NCBI GenBank assembly: GCA_910585715.1
Contig: CAJUEX010000022.1
Span: forward strand, 1 to 47,578
DNA: 47,578 bases
Direction: 5' to 3'
DNA from: an uncultured Lachnospiraceae bacterium
GTDB lineage: Bacteria > Bacillota > Clostridia > Lachnospirales > Lachnospiraceae
Part shown: piece after piece, positions 8,969-16,525 of the stretch
How positions within the stretch are numbered: position 1 is the first letter of the stretch
Layout: each line of letters opens with the position of its first letter
Notes under the pieces: generated by a model
Databases searched by the model: none
The model's input: only the letters and a program-made list of their open reading frames with translations
Told to the model about the DNA's origin: nothing
Position numbers and translations under genes: made by a program

Positions 8969-9146
8969 ACAGATTTCGTTCTTGGTGGGATTGTGGGAAT
9001 GTATCCAGGCTTAAAACAGCCTTCTTAATTCTGTCAACCTGTCCTTTGGCATTTTCAGGAGCCAATTTCTCCTTTGCGATATATTCGTAAATACGGTCTA
9101 ATTCACGGATTGCTCTGGGATTAACTTTTATCTTGTACTCTAACAT
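8967..9146 (-). pseudogene. Truncated RelE/ParE-family toxin remnant
   Basis: A 59-codon frame not long enough for most gene finders. It reads MLEYKIKVNPRAIRELDRIY, then a helix rich in Lys/Glu and AVLSLDTFPQSHQERNL. This is the beginning of a RelE/ParE toxin: beta strand, two helices and the L-x-x-FP turn. The family is usually 90-100 residues, so the last two or three beta strands with catalytic residues are missing. The stop falls at the terminator of the converging gene. Its start overlaps the end of the RecG-like remnant by 26 bases, and no ribosome site or antitoxin gene is visible. I infer a dead fragment. Confidence 0.6.
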
Positions 9147-9942
9147 ATTTTTGATTTCGGCTGTTAGGCTTATCAGGAATAGTTTGCTGAATCAGTTTAT
9201 TTTGAATCATTGGTTTTATAATATTTTTTCGGAAGTACTCCGTAGTTTTGATTTCGCAAAAATCCTGCATTTCCTTACGGCTTCTTGGTATAGAACAAAA
9301 TTCAATCAGTGCAGTTAATTTATCGATTGGCAGTTTGATTTGCGTACTTACTTGCTTACTTAAGAAACTGCCTGGTCCAACAGTGACAGTGGCAGCTTCT
9401 CTTAATGGAATAATTGTTTTAAAAATATCACCTTCTATAAATTCGGGTTCGGCATCAGAATATAATTTTGTATATTTGTATGCATTTCTCATGCCGGAGC
9501 CAAGCTCGTCTGCCAGACCAATTTCGCGAAAGACCTTGGAGATTGGAGGATTTTTGGGAAATGGCTCAAAAGCATTCAGATTCAGGCTGCCAAACCCATG
9601 GGAGCGATTGCTGTTTTCTGTGTAAATGCGGTCATTTTCAATAATCAGTTTTGCTATGTAAGCATTTGAAAAGTCCCTGTGTGCTAATAAATTGGAAAGG
9701 ATTTCACGTAAAATTTTGTCTCTGGCACTAATGCTGATAATGCCTTCCATGGTAAAAAGATCGTTTAAATGTTTTTTGCCAAAGGCAATCAGACGGTCAT
9801 AGCTGTCTAAAAGGTTAGTAAGAATTACATCCCGGTCATCGTAGCGGTCTGTATAAAATACACGGAAAATGGCATCTGTTTTATGGTGAGCTAACACGGA
9901 GTAAATCAGATTATCCGGACCAAATAATAAAATGGCAGCCAA
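9121..9942 (-). pseudogene. Remnant of a RecG-like / AlbA_2-domain protein (5' lost)
   Basis: The frame opens at a TTG and runs 273 residues. It matches the C-terminal part of putative helicases or transcriptional regulators with an N-terminal AlbA_2 (Schlafen-type) domain. Visible are AAILLFG, the GHKL-like region (REILSNLLAHRDFSNAYIAKLII, GSGMRNAYKY) and a C-terminal winged-helix-like part. Intact relatives are about 450-500 residues. In frame just upstream of the TTG is a TAG (9958-9960), and the expected N-terminal domain is absent. I therefore call it a decayed gene, with no visible ribosome site. A short functional C-terminal protein cannot be excluded. Confidence 0.65.
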
Positions 9943-10076
9943 TGGGACAGCTGTTAGCTAAATTATTATTAATAACCCCAAGACATTTCTTTCCACACAT
10001 CAAAATTCAATAATGAACCTCCTTCCCCCGGAATATGATGAAATAGAAACATAGAAAAATCAAAGGAGTCATATCT

Positions 10077-11036
10077 ATGAGACGAACAGTCCAACTGGAA
10101 GCGGAAGCTACGGAAGTAAGCAATGCTGCCGCAGCTCTGCCCCGTATTTATCAGCTGCCCCCGGAAGAAGGCAGGGAGGTATTGGAAAAGGCACAGAACA
10201 GCCCTGTATTTTTACATCCTGCCAAAATAAACTGCATAAATGTGAATACGGGACAATGGGGAGAAATCCCTGTTTACGTAGTAATCCCCGAGTGTGTTAA
10301 AAACCCCGCAGATGTGATATTTTATATTCACGGGGCGGGCTGGGTATTTGGAAGCTTTCATACCCACGAAAAGCTTGTGAGGGAATTAGCGGCAAGAACG
10401 GGTTGTATCGTAGTTTTCCCGGAATATACCCGCTCTCCCGAAGCCCGTTATCCCGTTGCTTTGGAACAATGTTACAGTGTGCTTTCCATGCTGCCAAGAC
10501 TACTTTTTAGCATGGGGTATGAAATGAATGAAAAAACATTGACGGTGGCAGGAGACAGCGCAGGGGGGAATATGGCAATTGCCATGACTATGATGTCAAA
10601 ATACAGAAACGGCCCATACATACAAAAACAGCTTTTGTATTACCCCGTTACCAATGCCTGCTTTGATACGGAATCCTACTGCAGGTTTGCCCGGGATTAT
10701 TACCTTTACCGGGAAGGAATGATCTGGTTCTGGGACCAGTATACTACCTCGGAGCGGGCAAGGGACCAGATTACCGCATCTCCTCTTTGTGCCAGCACAG
10801 AGCAATTGTCAGGGCTGCCGGAAGCCATGATATTAAACGGGGAAGCAGACGTGCTTCGGGATGAAGGAGAAGCCTTTGCCGGAAAACTGCGGGAAGCAGG
10901 AGTACCGGTAACAGCTTTGCGTTTTCAGGCAATCATACATGATTTTGTCATGCTCCATTCCTTAGACCGGACAGAAGCCTGCCGGGCGGCTATGGATGCT
11001 TCCACAGAATGGATAAAACGGAAAAACCGGATATAA
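10077..11036 (+). CDS. Alpha/beta hydrolase (HSL-type esterase)
   Basis: Cytoplasmic esterase/lipase of the hormone-sensitive-lipase group, 319 residues, no signal peptide. The oxyanion motif reads HGAGWVFG (a variant of HGGG). The nucleophile serine is in GDSAGG, the acid is probably Asp in ADVLRDEGEAF, and the histidine is in IIHDFVMLH. CAAAGGAG sits 8 bases before ATG 10077. It is divergent from the RecG-like remnant and followed by a short palindrome. Natural substrates cannot be told from sequence. Confidence 0.88.
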   Translation: MRRTVQLEAEATEVSNAAAALPRIYQLPPEEGREVLEKAQNSPVFLHPAKINCINVNTGQWGEIPVYVVIPECVKNPADVIFYIHGAGWVFGSFHTHEKLVRELAARTGCIVVFPEYTRSPEARYPVALEQCYSVLSMLPRLLFSMGYEMNEKTLTVAGDSAGGNMAIAMTMMSKYRNGPYIQKQLLYYPVTNACFDTESYCRFARDYYLYREGMIWFWDQYTTSERARDQITASPLCASTEQLSGLPEAMILNGEADVLRDEGEAFAGKLREAGVPVTALRFQAIIHDFVMLHSLDRTEACRAAMDASTEWIKRKNRI

Positions 11037-11083
11037 TCAAATGCCGACAGTATAAATTCAAAAATATAACAAATACTATAAAA

Positions 11084-11118
11084 GTAACAGTTCAGACAGC
11101 TGCTCTCTGAACTGTTAC
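11084..11118. repeat. 13-bp perfect inverted repeat like the tips of the long palindromes
   Basis: GTAACAGTTCAGA (11084-11096) and TCTGAACTGTTAC (11106-11118) flank 9 bases. The outer twelve bases closely match the ends of the large palindromes (GCAACAGTTCAG on the complement of copy D's right end). It may be a deletion remnant of that family, or a stem used as a terminator after the esterase gene; the A-rich run after it would not give a U-tract on the plus strand. Confidence 0.55.
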
Positions 11119-11144
11119 CAGAAAAAAGAAAAAAAGAGGCTTTT

Positions 11145-12356
11145 ATGATTATTATCAATGGAAATATTCATACTATGGCAAGAGATACCATAGAACGGGG
11201 ATATATAAAAATAGAAGGAAAGAAAATTGCCAAAGTAGGCAGCATGGAGGAAATAGAAGGCGCTGATTTCAAATCAGAAAAAGAAAGCTCCGGGAGAAAA
11301 TCAAAAAATAGCAATTCAGAACACATACTGGATGTAAAAGGAGCATGGGTAATGCCCGGAATCATTGAGGCACACTGCCATGTGGGCATTACGGAGGAAA
11401 AAAACGGAACTTCAGGAGACGATGGCAACGAAATAACCAATCCCATCACACCGGCACTGCGGGGGTTAGATGCCATTAACCCTATGGATCCTGAATTCCA
11501 TGCCGCCATAAAGGCAGGCATCACATCGGTTATGGCAGGACCGGGAAGTGCCAACGTGGTTGGGGGACAGTTTGTGTTCATGAAGACCCGGGGCAGGTGC
11601 ATGGATGATATGATTGTAAAGGCGCCTGCCGCCATGAAGGTGGCATTTGGGGAAAATCCAAAAAGAAATTACGGTGATATGGGTAAAATGCCTGCAACCA
11701 GAATGGCAATTGCATCCCTGCTCAGAGAAGAGCTGTTCCGGGCAAAACAATATAAGGAAAAGAAGGACAACGGAAGCCTTGAGGAAGAGGACTTTAAAAT
11801 GGAGCAATGGCTGCCCGTATTAAATAGAGAAATACCCTTAAAGGCACACGTGCACAGAACTGATGATATTCTGACAGCCATTCGCATTGCAAAGGAATTC
11901 AATCTGGACATGACGTTAGACCACTGTACGGAAGGCCATCTGATTGCAGGGGAAATTGCAGAATCCGGCTTTCCGGCAATTGTAGGTCCGGATCTGACCG
12001 CCCGCTCCAAAATTGAAGTACAGAATATGGATTTTAAAACAAGCGGCATTCTAAGTAAGGCAGGAGTAACTGTGGCAGTTACTACAGACCATCCAGTATC
12101 TATCCTTCAATATCTGCCTATCTGTGCCGGGCTTGCAGTAAAAAAAGGCCTCCCCATGGAAGAAGGGTTGAAAGCCATTACCATAAATGCCGCAAAAATA
12201 TGCAGGGTGGATGACCGCGTAGGAAGCCTGGAACCGGGAAAGGACGGGGACATTGCTATATTTACGGGAAATCCCATGGAAACATTTACGGAAACGCTGT
12301 ATACAATTATTGACGGTGAAGTAGTCTATGATTACCGGCGGGATGAAAGAAAGTAA
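11145..12356 (+). CDS. Amidohydrolase family protein
   Basis: Metal-dependent hydrolase of 403 residues with a TIM-barrel fold. Expected metal ligands are visible: the H-x-H pair in EAHCHVG, His residues in KAHVHR and in DHCTEGH, and the conserved Asp in TTDHP. The protein starts with the small beta-sandwich strand IIINGNIHTM and ends by returning to it (DGEVVYDYR). Residues 45-60 are a Ser/Lys-rich insertion that looks lineage-specific. The sequence resembles imidazolonepropionase-like or dipeptidase-like amidohydrolases; the substrate is not assignable. AGAGG lies 6 bases before the start. Confidence 0.85.
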   Translation: MIIINGNIHTMARDTIERGYIKIEGKKIAKVGSMEEIEGADFKSEKESSGRKSKNSNSEHILDVKGAWVMPGIIEAHCHVGITEEKNGTSGDDGNEITNPITPALRGLDAINPMDPEFHAAIKAGITSVMAGPGSANVVGGQFVFMKTRGRCMDDMIVKAPAAMKVAFGENPKRNYGDMGKMPATRMAIASLLREELFRAKQYKEKKDNGSLEEEDFKMEQWLPVLNREIPLKAHVHRTDDILTAIRIAKEFNLDMTLDHCTEGHLIAGEIAESGFPAIVGPDLTARSKIEVQNMDFKTSGILSKAGVTVAVTTDHPVSILQYLPICAGLAVKKGLPMEEGLKAITINAAKICRVDDRVGSLEPGKDGDIAIFTGNPMETFTETLYTIIDGEVVYDYRRDERK

Positions 12357-12363
12357 GGCGTTT

Positions 12364-12441
12364 GCCGGGACACCATTTTTCCTACAGCCTTCCCCACGGC
12401 AGCGGGAGTGGGGAAGGCTGTAGGAAAAATGGTGACCCGGC
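12364..12441. repeat. Long perfect hairpin after the amidohydrolase gene
   Basis: A 27-bp perfect stem (12371-12397 with 12408-12434) and a 10-base loop, extended past one A-A mismatch by GCCGGG/CCCGGC to a total of 33 bp. No U-tract follows, so it is not a classical terminator. The sequence around the loop (CAGCGGGAGTG) slightly resembles CAGAGCGGGAGCGTGG of the large palindrome core, but the arms are unrelated. Confidence 0.8.
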
Positions 12442-12586
12442 AGGACAATCCCCTTAAAATCAGGTGGAAATACGCATCTTTTAGTGATAAAATAAAGAAA
12501 TCGTAAACATAAATATCAATATAAACATACATACACGATTACGTAAAAATGAAAGCAAGAAAGGCAAAGCGTACTATTATAAAAGC

Positions 12587-12940
12587 ATGAATTACATATA
12601 CATTATAAAATGCCGGGATGAAAGCTACTATACCGGCATTACGAAAAACATAGAAAAGAGACTGAAGCAGCATTTTTATAAAGAAAAGCAAGGGGCGAAA
12701 TATACAAAGAGCCGGCAGGCAGTGCAGCTGGAAGCTCTATGGGAGGTTAACAGCTGGCCGGAAGCCGGCAGGTTGGAATATTTCATTAAAAGCCTTCGCA
12801 GGAAAGAAAAGGAGAAGCTTGTAAACAATCCTTCCTGCCTTCCTGAGCTTTATGCAGAAAAGAAAAAGGAAGAACCGCCGGAAATTCGTGTTTCAGAGTA
12901 TTTTGAAAAGCTCCCCCTTTTTCTTCAAACAATTTCGTGA
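12587..12940 (+). CDS. GIY-YIG domain protein (YhbQ/UPF0213-like)
   Basis: Small single-domain protein of 117 residues. It starts MNYIYIIKCRDESYYTGIT, giving the GIY-YIG-type motifs (YIYII and YYTGIT), with an RLKQH helix and the conserved Glu in RLEYFIKSL, as in UPF0213 nuclease-like proteins. The tail of about 30 residues is charged. The ribosome site is weak. Function is unknown: members are suggested to cleave or repair DNA. It sits alone between the amidohydrolase and a chemoreceptor. Confidence 0.82.
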   Translation: MNYIYIIKCRDESYYTGITKNIEKRLKQHFYKEKQGAKYTKSRQAVQLEALWEVNSWPEAGRLEYFIKSLRRKEKEKLVNNPSCLPELYAEKKKEEPPEIRVSEYFEKLPLFLQTIS

Positions 12941-12946
12941 AATACC

Positions 12947-12975
12947 TTTAAAATCCCTTGAAAATATGATAAAAT
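12947..12975 (+). promoter_or_regulatory. Promoter of the short chemoreceptor
   Basis: TTTAAA (12947-12952), 17-base spacer, and extended -10 TGATAAAAT (TAAAAT at 12970-12975). Confidence 0.5.
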
Positions 12976-13023
12976 AAGCCAAGGTAATGGGGAATGCAAA
13001 AAATAGTGGAGGCGAGGTTACAT

Positions 13024-14373
13024 ATGGACGAAAAAATGGAGAACATTGTAGAAGCGGCAGCAGAAGTAAGGCAGGAAGTAAAAAAGAGAAAGGCATCCCT
13101 GCAGGCAAAGATAATTGGCCTGGTAATCGGCTCTGCCGTGCTGGTTTTAATCGGAGCGCTTATTGACATTAAGCTTCATGGACAGGGAATAAAAGGAGCC
13201 CAGTTAATCGGGCTTATCAGGGGCATGGTTATTACAGCAGTTGCGTCCTGCATTGTGAGCATTATCATGGCCAGACTGGTAGTGGGCAATATGATAAAAT
13301 CCCTAAACCGCACTATGGATATTTTGGATGCGGCAGCAGCAGGAGATTTGACTAAGGATGTCGGAAAAGCAGACCTGGCCAGAAAGGATGAAATGGGAAT
13401 ACTGGCTAATGGCCTTTCAGACGTGCTGAAGGCATTAAAGAAGCTGATTGGCTATGTGGGTATCACCACGGATTCTGTGCATGATTCCGTTGTATGCCTG
13501 AATAAAATGACTGCCGATACCAGCAATTCTTCAGAAAGCGTTGCGCAGACCATGACGGAAATGGCTAATGGCGCCACCCAGCAGGCAATCGAGACACAGG
13601 CAGTTTCTGAGGCAATCCACAAAATCGGCGATGGAATTGAACAGACATCATCTGCGGTAAAAGCACTTATGGAAAATGCAGAGCAGATGAAGAAAAACGG
13701 AGCAGCCGGCGTGGATTCTGTAGAGGAACTGGAAGCCATTTCAGAAAAAGTAAAAACCCAGATTGCCATAATTTATGAACAGACCAATACTACCAATGAA
13801 TCTGCACAGGAAATACATAAGGCGACAGAACTTATTTCTTCTATTGCAAATGAGACCAACCTGCTTGCATTAAATGCATCCATTGAGGCTGCAAGAGCGG
13901 GAGAGAGCGGCAGAGGCTTTGCGGTTGTTGCAGAACAGATTAAAAATCTGGCAGAGCAGTCCAATCAGTCCGCAAAGACAATTGAAGATATTATTTCACA
14001 TTTACTTACCCAGTCTGAGCAGGCTGTTAAGACAATGAATACGGTAGATGCCATTATCGGCCTTCAGGCGGATAAGGTTGAAATGACAAAGACTGTATTT
14101 GATAATGTAAATAATGGATTGTTAGTGACCGTAAACGGTATCGAGACCATTTCAAACAGCACCAATGTATTAGAGCAGGCAAAAGGACAGGTGGTAACTT
14201 CTATCGAGACCCTTTCTGCTATTGCAGAACAGAATGCAGCTTCTACCGAAGAAACAGCAGCTTCCACAGAAGAGCTTGCAGCTACGATTGAAGCTATTAT
14301 GGAAGAAGTGAAAAAACTGGATGTTGCCTCACAGGAGCTGGTAAGAAGAATGAACGCATTCCAGATTTACTAA
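13024..14373 (+). CDS. Methyl-accepting chemotaxis protein with minimal outside loop
   Basis: Chemoreceptor signalling protein, 449 residues. There is a charged cytoplasmic N-terminus (1-28), a first membrane segment (about 30-48), only about 13 residues outside, a second segment (about 62-86), a HAMP linker, and the long coiled-coil signalling domain. The hairpin tip reads ANETNLLALNASIEAARAGE, followed by GRGFAVVAEQIKNLAEQS. With almost no outside domain, it cannot bind ligand in the usual way and may sense membrane or cytoplasmic state, or a partner. ATG 13024 is preferred to 12994 because GGAGGCGAGG precedes it. No cheA or cheW lies in the window. Confidence 0.9.
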   Translation: MDEKMENIVEAAAEVRQEVKKRKASLQAKIIGLVIGSAVLVLIGALIDIKLHGQGIKGAQLIGLIRGMVITAVASCIVSIIMARLVVGNMIKSLNRTMDILDAAAAGDLTKDVGKADLARKDEMGILANGLSDVLKALKKLIGYVGITTDSVHDSVVCLNKMTADTSNSSESVAQTMTEMANGATQQAIETQAVSEAIHKIGDGIEQTSSAVKALMENAEQMKKNGAAGVDSVEELEAISEKVKTQIAIIYEQTNTTNESAQEIHKATELISSIANETNLLALNASIEAARAGESGRGFAVVAEQIKNLAEQSNQSAKTIEDIISHLLTQSEQAVKTMNTVDAIIGLQADKVEMTKTVFDNVNNGLLVTVNGIETISNSTNVLEQAKGQVVTSIETLSAIAEQNAASTEETAASTEELAATIEAIMEEVKKLDVASQELVRRMNAFQIY

Positions 14374-14416
14374 TGGCATCATTGACAGGCAGGTGTAAGT
14401 GATAAGTATTAAAAAG

Positions 14417-14458
14417 TCCTCCTTAAGTTATTTTATATTAACTTAAGGAGGATTTCTT
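14417..14458. terminator. Bidirectional terminator between chemoreceptor and pyrG
   Basis: The 14-bp stem TCCTCCTTAAGTTA / TAACTTAAGGAGGA (14417-14430, 14439-14452) has TTTCTTT to the right and AAAAAG to the left (a U-run for the minus strand). It serves both converging genes. Confidence 0.8.
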
Positions 14459-14465
14459 TGTTGGC

Positions 14466-16067
14466 TTATTTATTTTTCAATGCTGCTTCCACGAAGCCTT
14501 TAAATAATGGATGGGGTCTGTTGGGTCTGCTTTTTAGTTCCGGATGGCTTTGTGTGGCAATGAAAAACGGATGTTCAGGCAGTTCGCACATCTCCACGAT
14601 GCGCCCGTCCGGAGAAAGCCCGGATAATTTCATGCCATGTTCTGTTAAAGCATTCCGGTAATCATTATTGACCTCGTAACGATGTCTGTGTCTTTCATAT
14701 ATAGTCTCTTCTCCATACAGCTCGTATGCTCTTGACTGCCTGTCCAGTACACAGGGATAAGAACCAAGCCTCAAGGTTCCGCCGATATCCTCCACATCAT
14801 TTTGATCCGGCATAAGGGCAATAACCGGATGAGTTGTGGCAGAATTAAGCTCAATACTGTGGGCATCACGATAGCCAACCACATTTCTTGCATACTCTAC
14901 AATGGCAAGCTGCATGCCAAGGCAAAGACCAAGGAACGGTATGCGGTGCTCCCTTGCATAAGTGATGGCCTGAAGCTTTCCGTCAATTCCTCTGTCCCCA
15001 AAGCCGCCCGGGACTAAAATGCCGTCTACATCCCTAAAAATATCTGCTGCGTTTTCAGAAGTAACTGTTTCTGAGTCCACCCATTTGATATTTACAGTGG
15101 TATGTATAAAAATGCCTCCGTGCTTCAGTGCTTCAACTACGCTGATATAAGCATCATGCAGTTGAATATATTTGCCCACAAGGGCAATGGTAACTTCGTG
15201 TTCCGGATTGCGAAGGTTCTGCACCATGTTCCGCCAGTCGGTAAGGTCCGGCTCAGGGCAATTTAATTTTAAACATTCACAGGCAACCTGCGCTAGTTTT
15301 TCCTCTTCCATGGCAAGAGGAGCTTCATATAAATATTCCACGTCCAGATTTTGAAGAACCCTGCCGGAAGGAACGTTACAAAACAATGCAATCTTATCCT
15401 TTAACTGCTGGTCTAAAGGATGTTCGCTTCTGCATACAATAATATTCGGCTGGATACCCATACCCTGCAGCTCTTTTACAGAAGCCTGTGTGGGTTTTGT
15501 TTTCATTTCCTGAGAAGCGCTCAAATAAGGAATAAGTGTAACATGAATCAAAATGGCATTTTCCGGTCCCACCTCATGCTGGAACTGGCGAATGGATTCC
15601 AGAAAAGGCTGGCTTTCAATATCGCCTACCGTTCCACCCACCTCAATAATGGCAATTCGTGTATCCTCATCGGTAAAATTCCGGTAGAAACGGCTTTTGA
15701 TTTCATTGGTAATATGTGGAATGACCTGAACGGTTCCTCCGCCGTAGTCGCCTCTTCTTTCCTTCTGCAAAACAGACCAATATACTTTTCCTGTAGTCAC
15801 ATTGGAATTTTTATCCAGGCTTTCATCAATAAATCTTTCATAATGTCCTAAATCCAGGTCCGTTTCCGCACCGTCGTCTGTAACGAAAACTTCCCCGTGC
15901 TGTATGGGGTTCATGGTGCCCGGGTCTATATTGATATATGGATCGAACTTCTGCATAGTGACCTTATAGCCCCTTGCCTTTAGAAGACGTCCTAAAGATG
16001 CGGCGGTAATTCCCTTTCCCAAACCGGAAACAACACCGCCTGTCACAAATACATATTTTACTGGCAT
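14466..16067 (-). CDS. pyrG: CTP synthase
   Basis: Makes CTP from UTP, ATP and glutamine; 533 residues, normal full length. The N-terminal synthase domain starts KYVFVTGGVVSGLGKGI with the P-loop-like GKG. The C-terminal glutamine amidotransferase domain shows VPGGFGDRGIDGK, the nucleophile Cys in FLGLCLGMQ, and the His-Pro-Glu of THPVIAL/SHPELKSRP. GGAGGAG lies 7 bases from ATG on the minus strand. It stands alone in opposite direction to its neighbours. I see no GGG-type start site like the reiterative control known for Bacillus pyrG. Confidence 0.98.
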   Translation of the reverse strand: MPVKYVFVTGGVVSGLGKGITAASLGRLLKARGYKVTMQKFDPYINIDPGTMNPIQHGEVFVTDDGAETDLDLGHYERFIDESLDKNSNVTTGKVYWSVLQKERRGDYGGGTVQVIPHITNEIKSRFYRNFTDEDTRIAIIEVGGTVGDIESQPFLESIRQFQHEVGPENAILIHVTLIPYLSASQEMKTKPTQASVKELQGMGIQPNIIVCRSEHPLDQQLKDKIALFCNVPSGRVLQNLDVEYLYEAPLAMEEEKLAQVACECLKLNCPEPDLTDWRNMVQNLRNPEHEVTIALVGKYIQLHDAYISVVEALKHGGIFIHTTVNIKWVDSETVTSENAADIFRDVDGILVPGGFGDRGIDGKLQAITYAREHRIPFLGLCLGMQLAIVEYARNVVGYRDAHSIELNSATTHPVIALMPDQNDVEDIGGTLRLGSYPCVLDRQSRAYELYGEETIYERHRHRYEVNNDYRNALTEHGMKLSGLSPDGRIVEMCELPEHPFFIATQSHPELKSRPNRPHPLFKGFVEAALKNK

Positions 16068-16134
16068 TTTTTTCTCCTCCGTCCGAAGTTAAAGGTGTGA
16101 TAAAGTATTGTAGAAAAAATAAAATACAATAACG

Positions 16135-16143
16135 ATTATATCA
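16135..16143 (-). promoter_or_regulatory. Extended -10 promoter box of pyrG
   Basis: On the minus strand TGATATAAT (TATAAT at 16140-16135) is a consensus extended -10. The -35 region is weak. The leader to the ATG is about 65 bases and contains no clear attenuator. Confidence 0.5.
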
Positions 16144-16191
16144 TATCCTGTAGAGGAAAAGAAAGCATAATTTCTTAATCTGATAAAAAAA

Positions 16192-16415
16192 GTGCAACAA
16201 TTCAGCCTTCAACTTTCCCCGCAGGCACCGGAAGCAGCCTTTAGACTGAAAATGTTTCTACGTCGCCACGCTCCCGCTCTGATAAAAACGCAGCAGTGCT
16301 AAGCTCGAAAATACCTCGCTAAGCGCTGGCGCTTTTATAAGGCCGACTTAAGAAATCATTTTAAGTCCAAAGCCTGCTTCCGGTGCCTGCGGGGAAAGCT
16401 AAAGGCTGAACTGCC
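16192..16415 (-). repeat. Long-palindrome repeat, copy B
   Basis: Complete copy in reverse orientation to copies C and D, lying between divergent pyrG and ftsH. Outer tips are CAACAATTCAGCC and GGCTGAACTGCC. The arms pair over about 60 bases with a 25-base unbroken block (16213-16237 against 16376-16400). The core 16261-16352 carries the conserved motifs GCCACGCTCCCGCTCTGA, ATAAAAACGCAGCAGTGCT and CCTCGCTAAGCGCTGGCG. Arm sequences are unlike those of copies C and D except at the tips. Confidence 0.85.
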
Positions 16416-16470
16416 GAAAAAAAATTTAGAATTCTTTCATATTTGTGTTCTAAATTTCACAATAATTATA

Positions 16471-16499
16471 TTGATTTATGAATTGACAATCTCTATAAT
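16471..16499 (+). promoter_or_regulatory. Promoter of ftsH
   Basis: TTGATT (16471-16476), 17-base spacer, perfect TATAAT (16494-16499). The TTGACA at 16483 is only 5 bases from the -10 box and cannot be its partner. Confidence 0.7.
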
Positions 16500-16525
16500 G
16501 AAAGAGTGATTTTAGGAGGAGAAGA

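Noticed and set aside
14802..15851. Plus-strand frames inside pyrG
   Set aside because: They are shadows: no ribosome sites or recognisable protein features, and pyrG is clearly intact on the other strand.
16483..16499. TTGACA next to TATAAT as the ftsH promoter pair
   Set aside because: The spacing is 5 bases. TTGATT at 16471 gives the correct 17.
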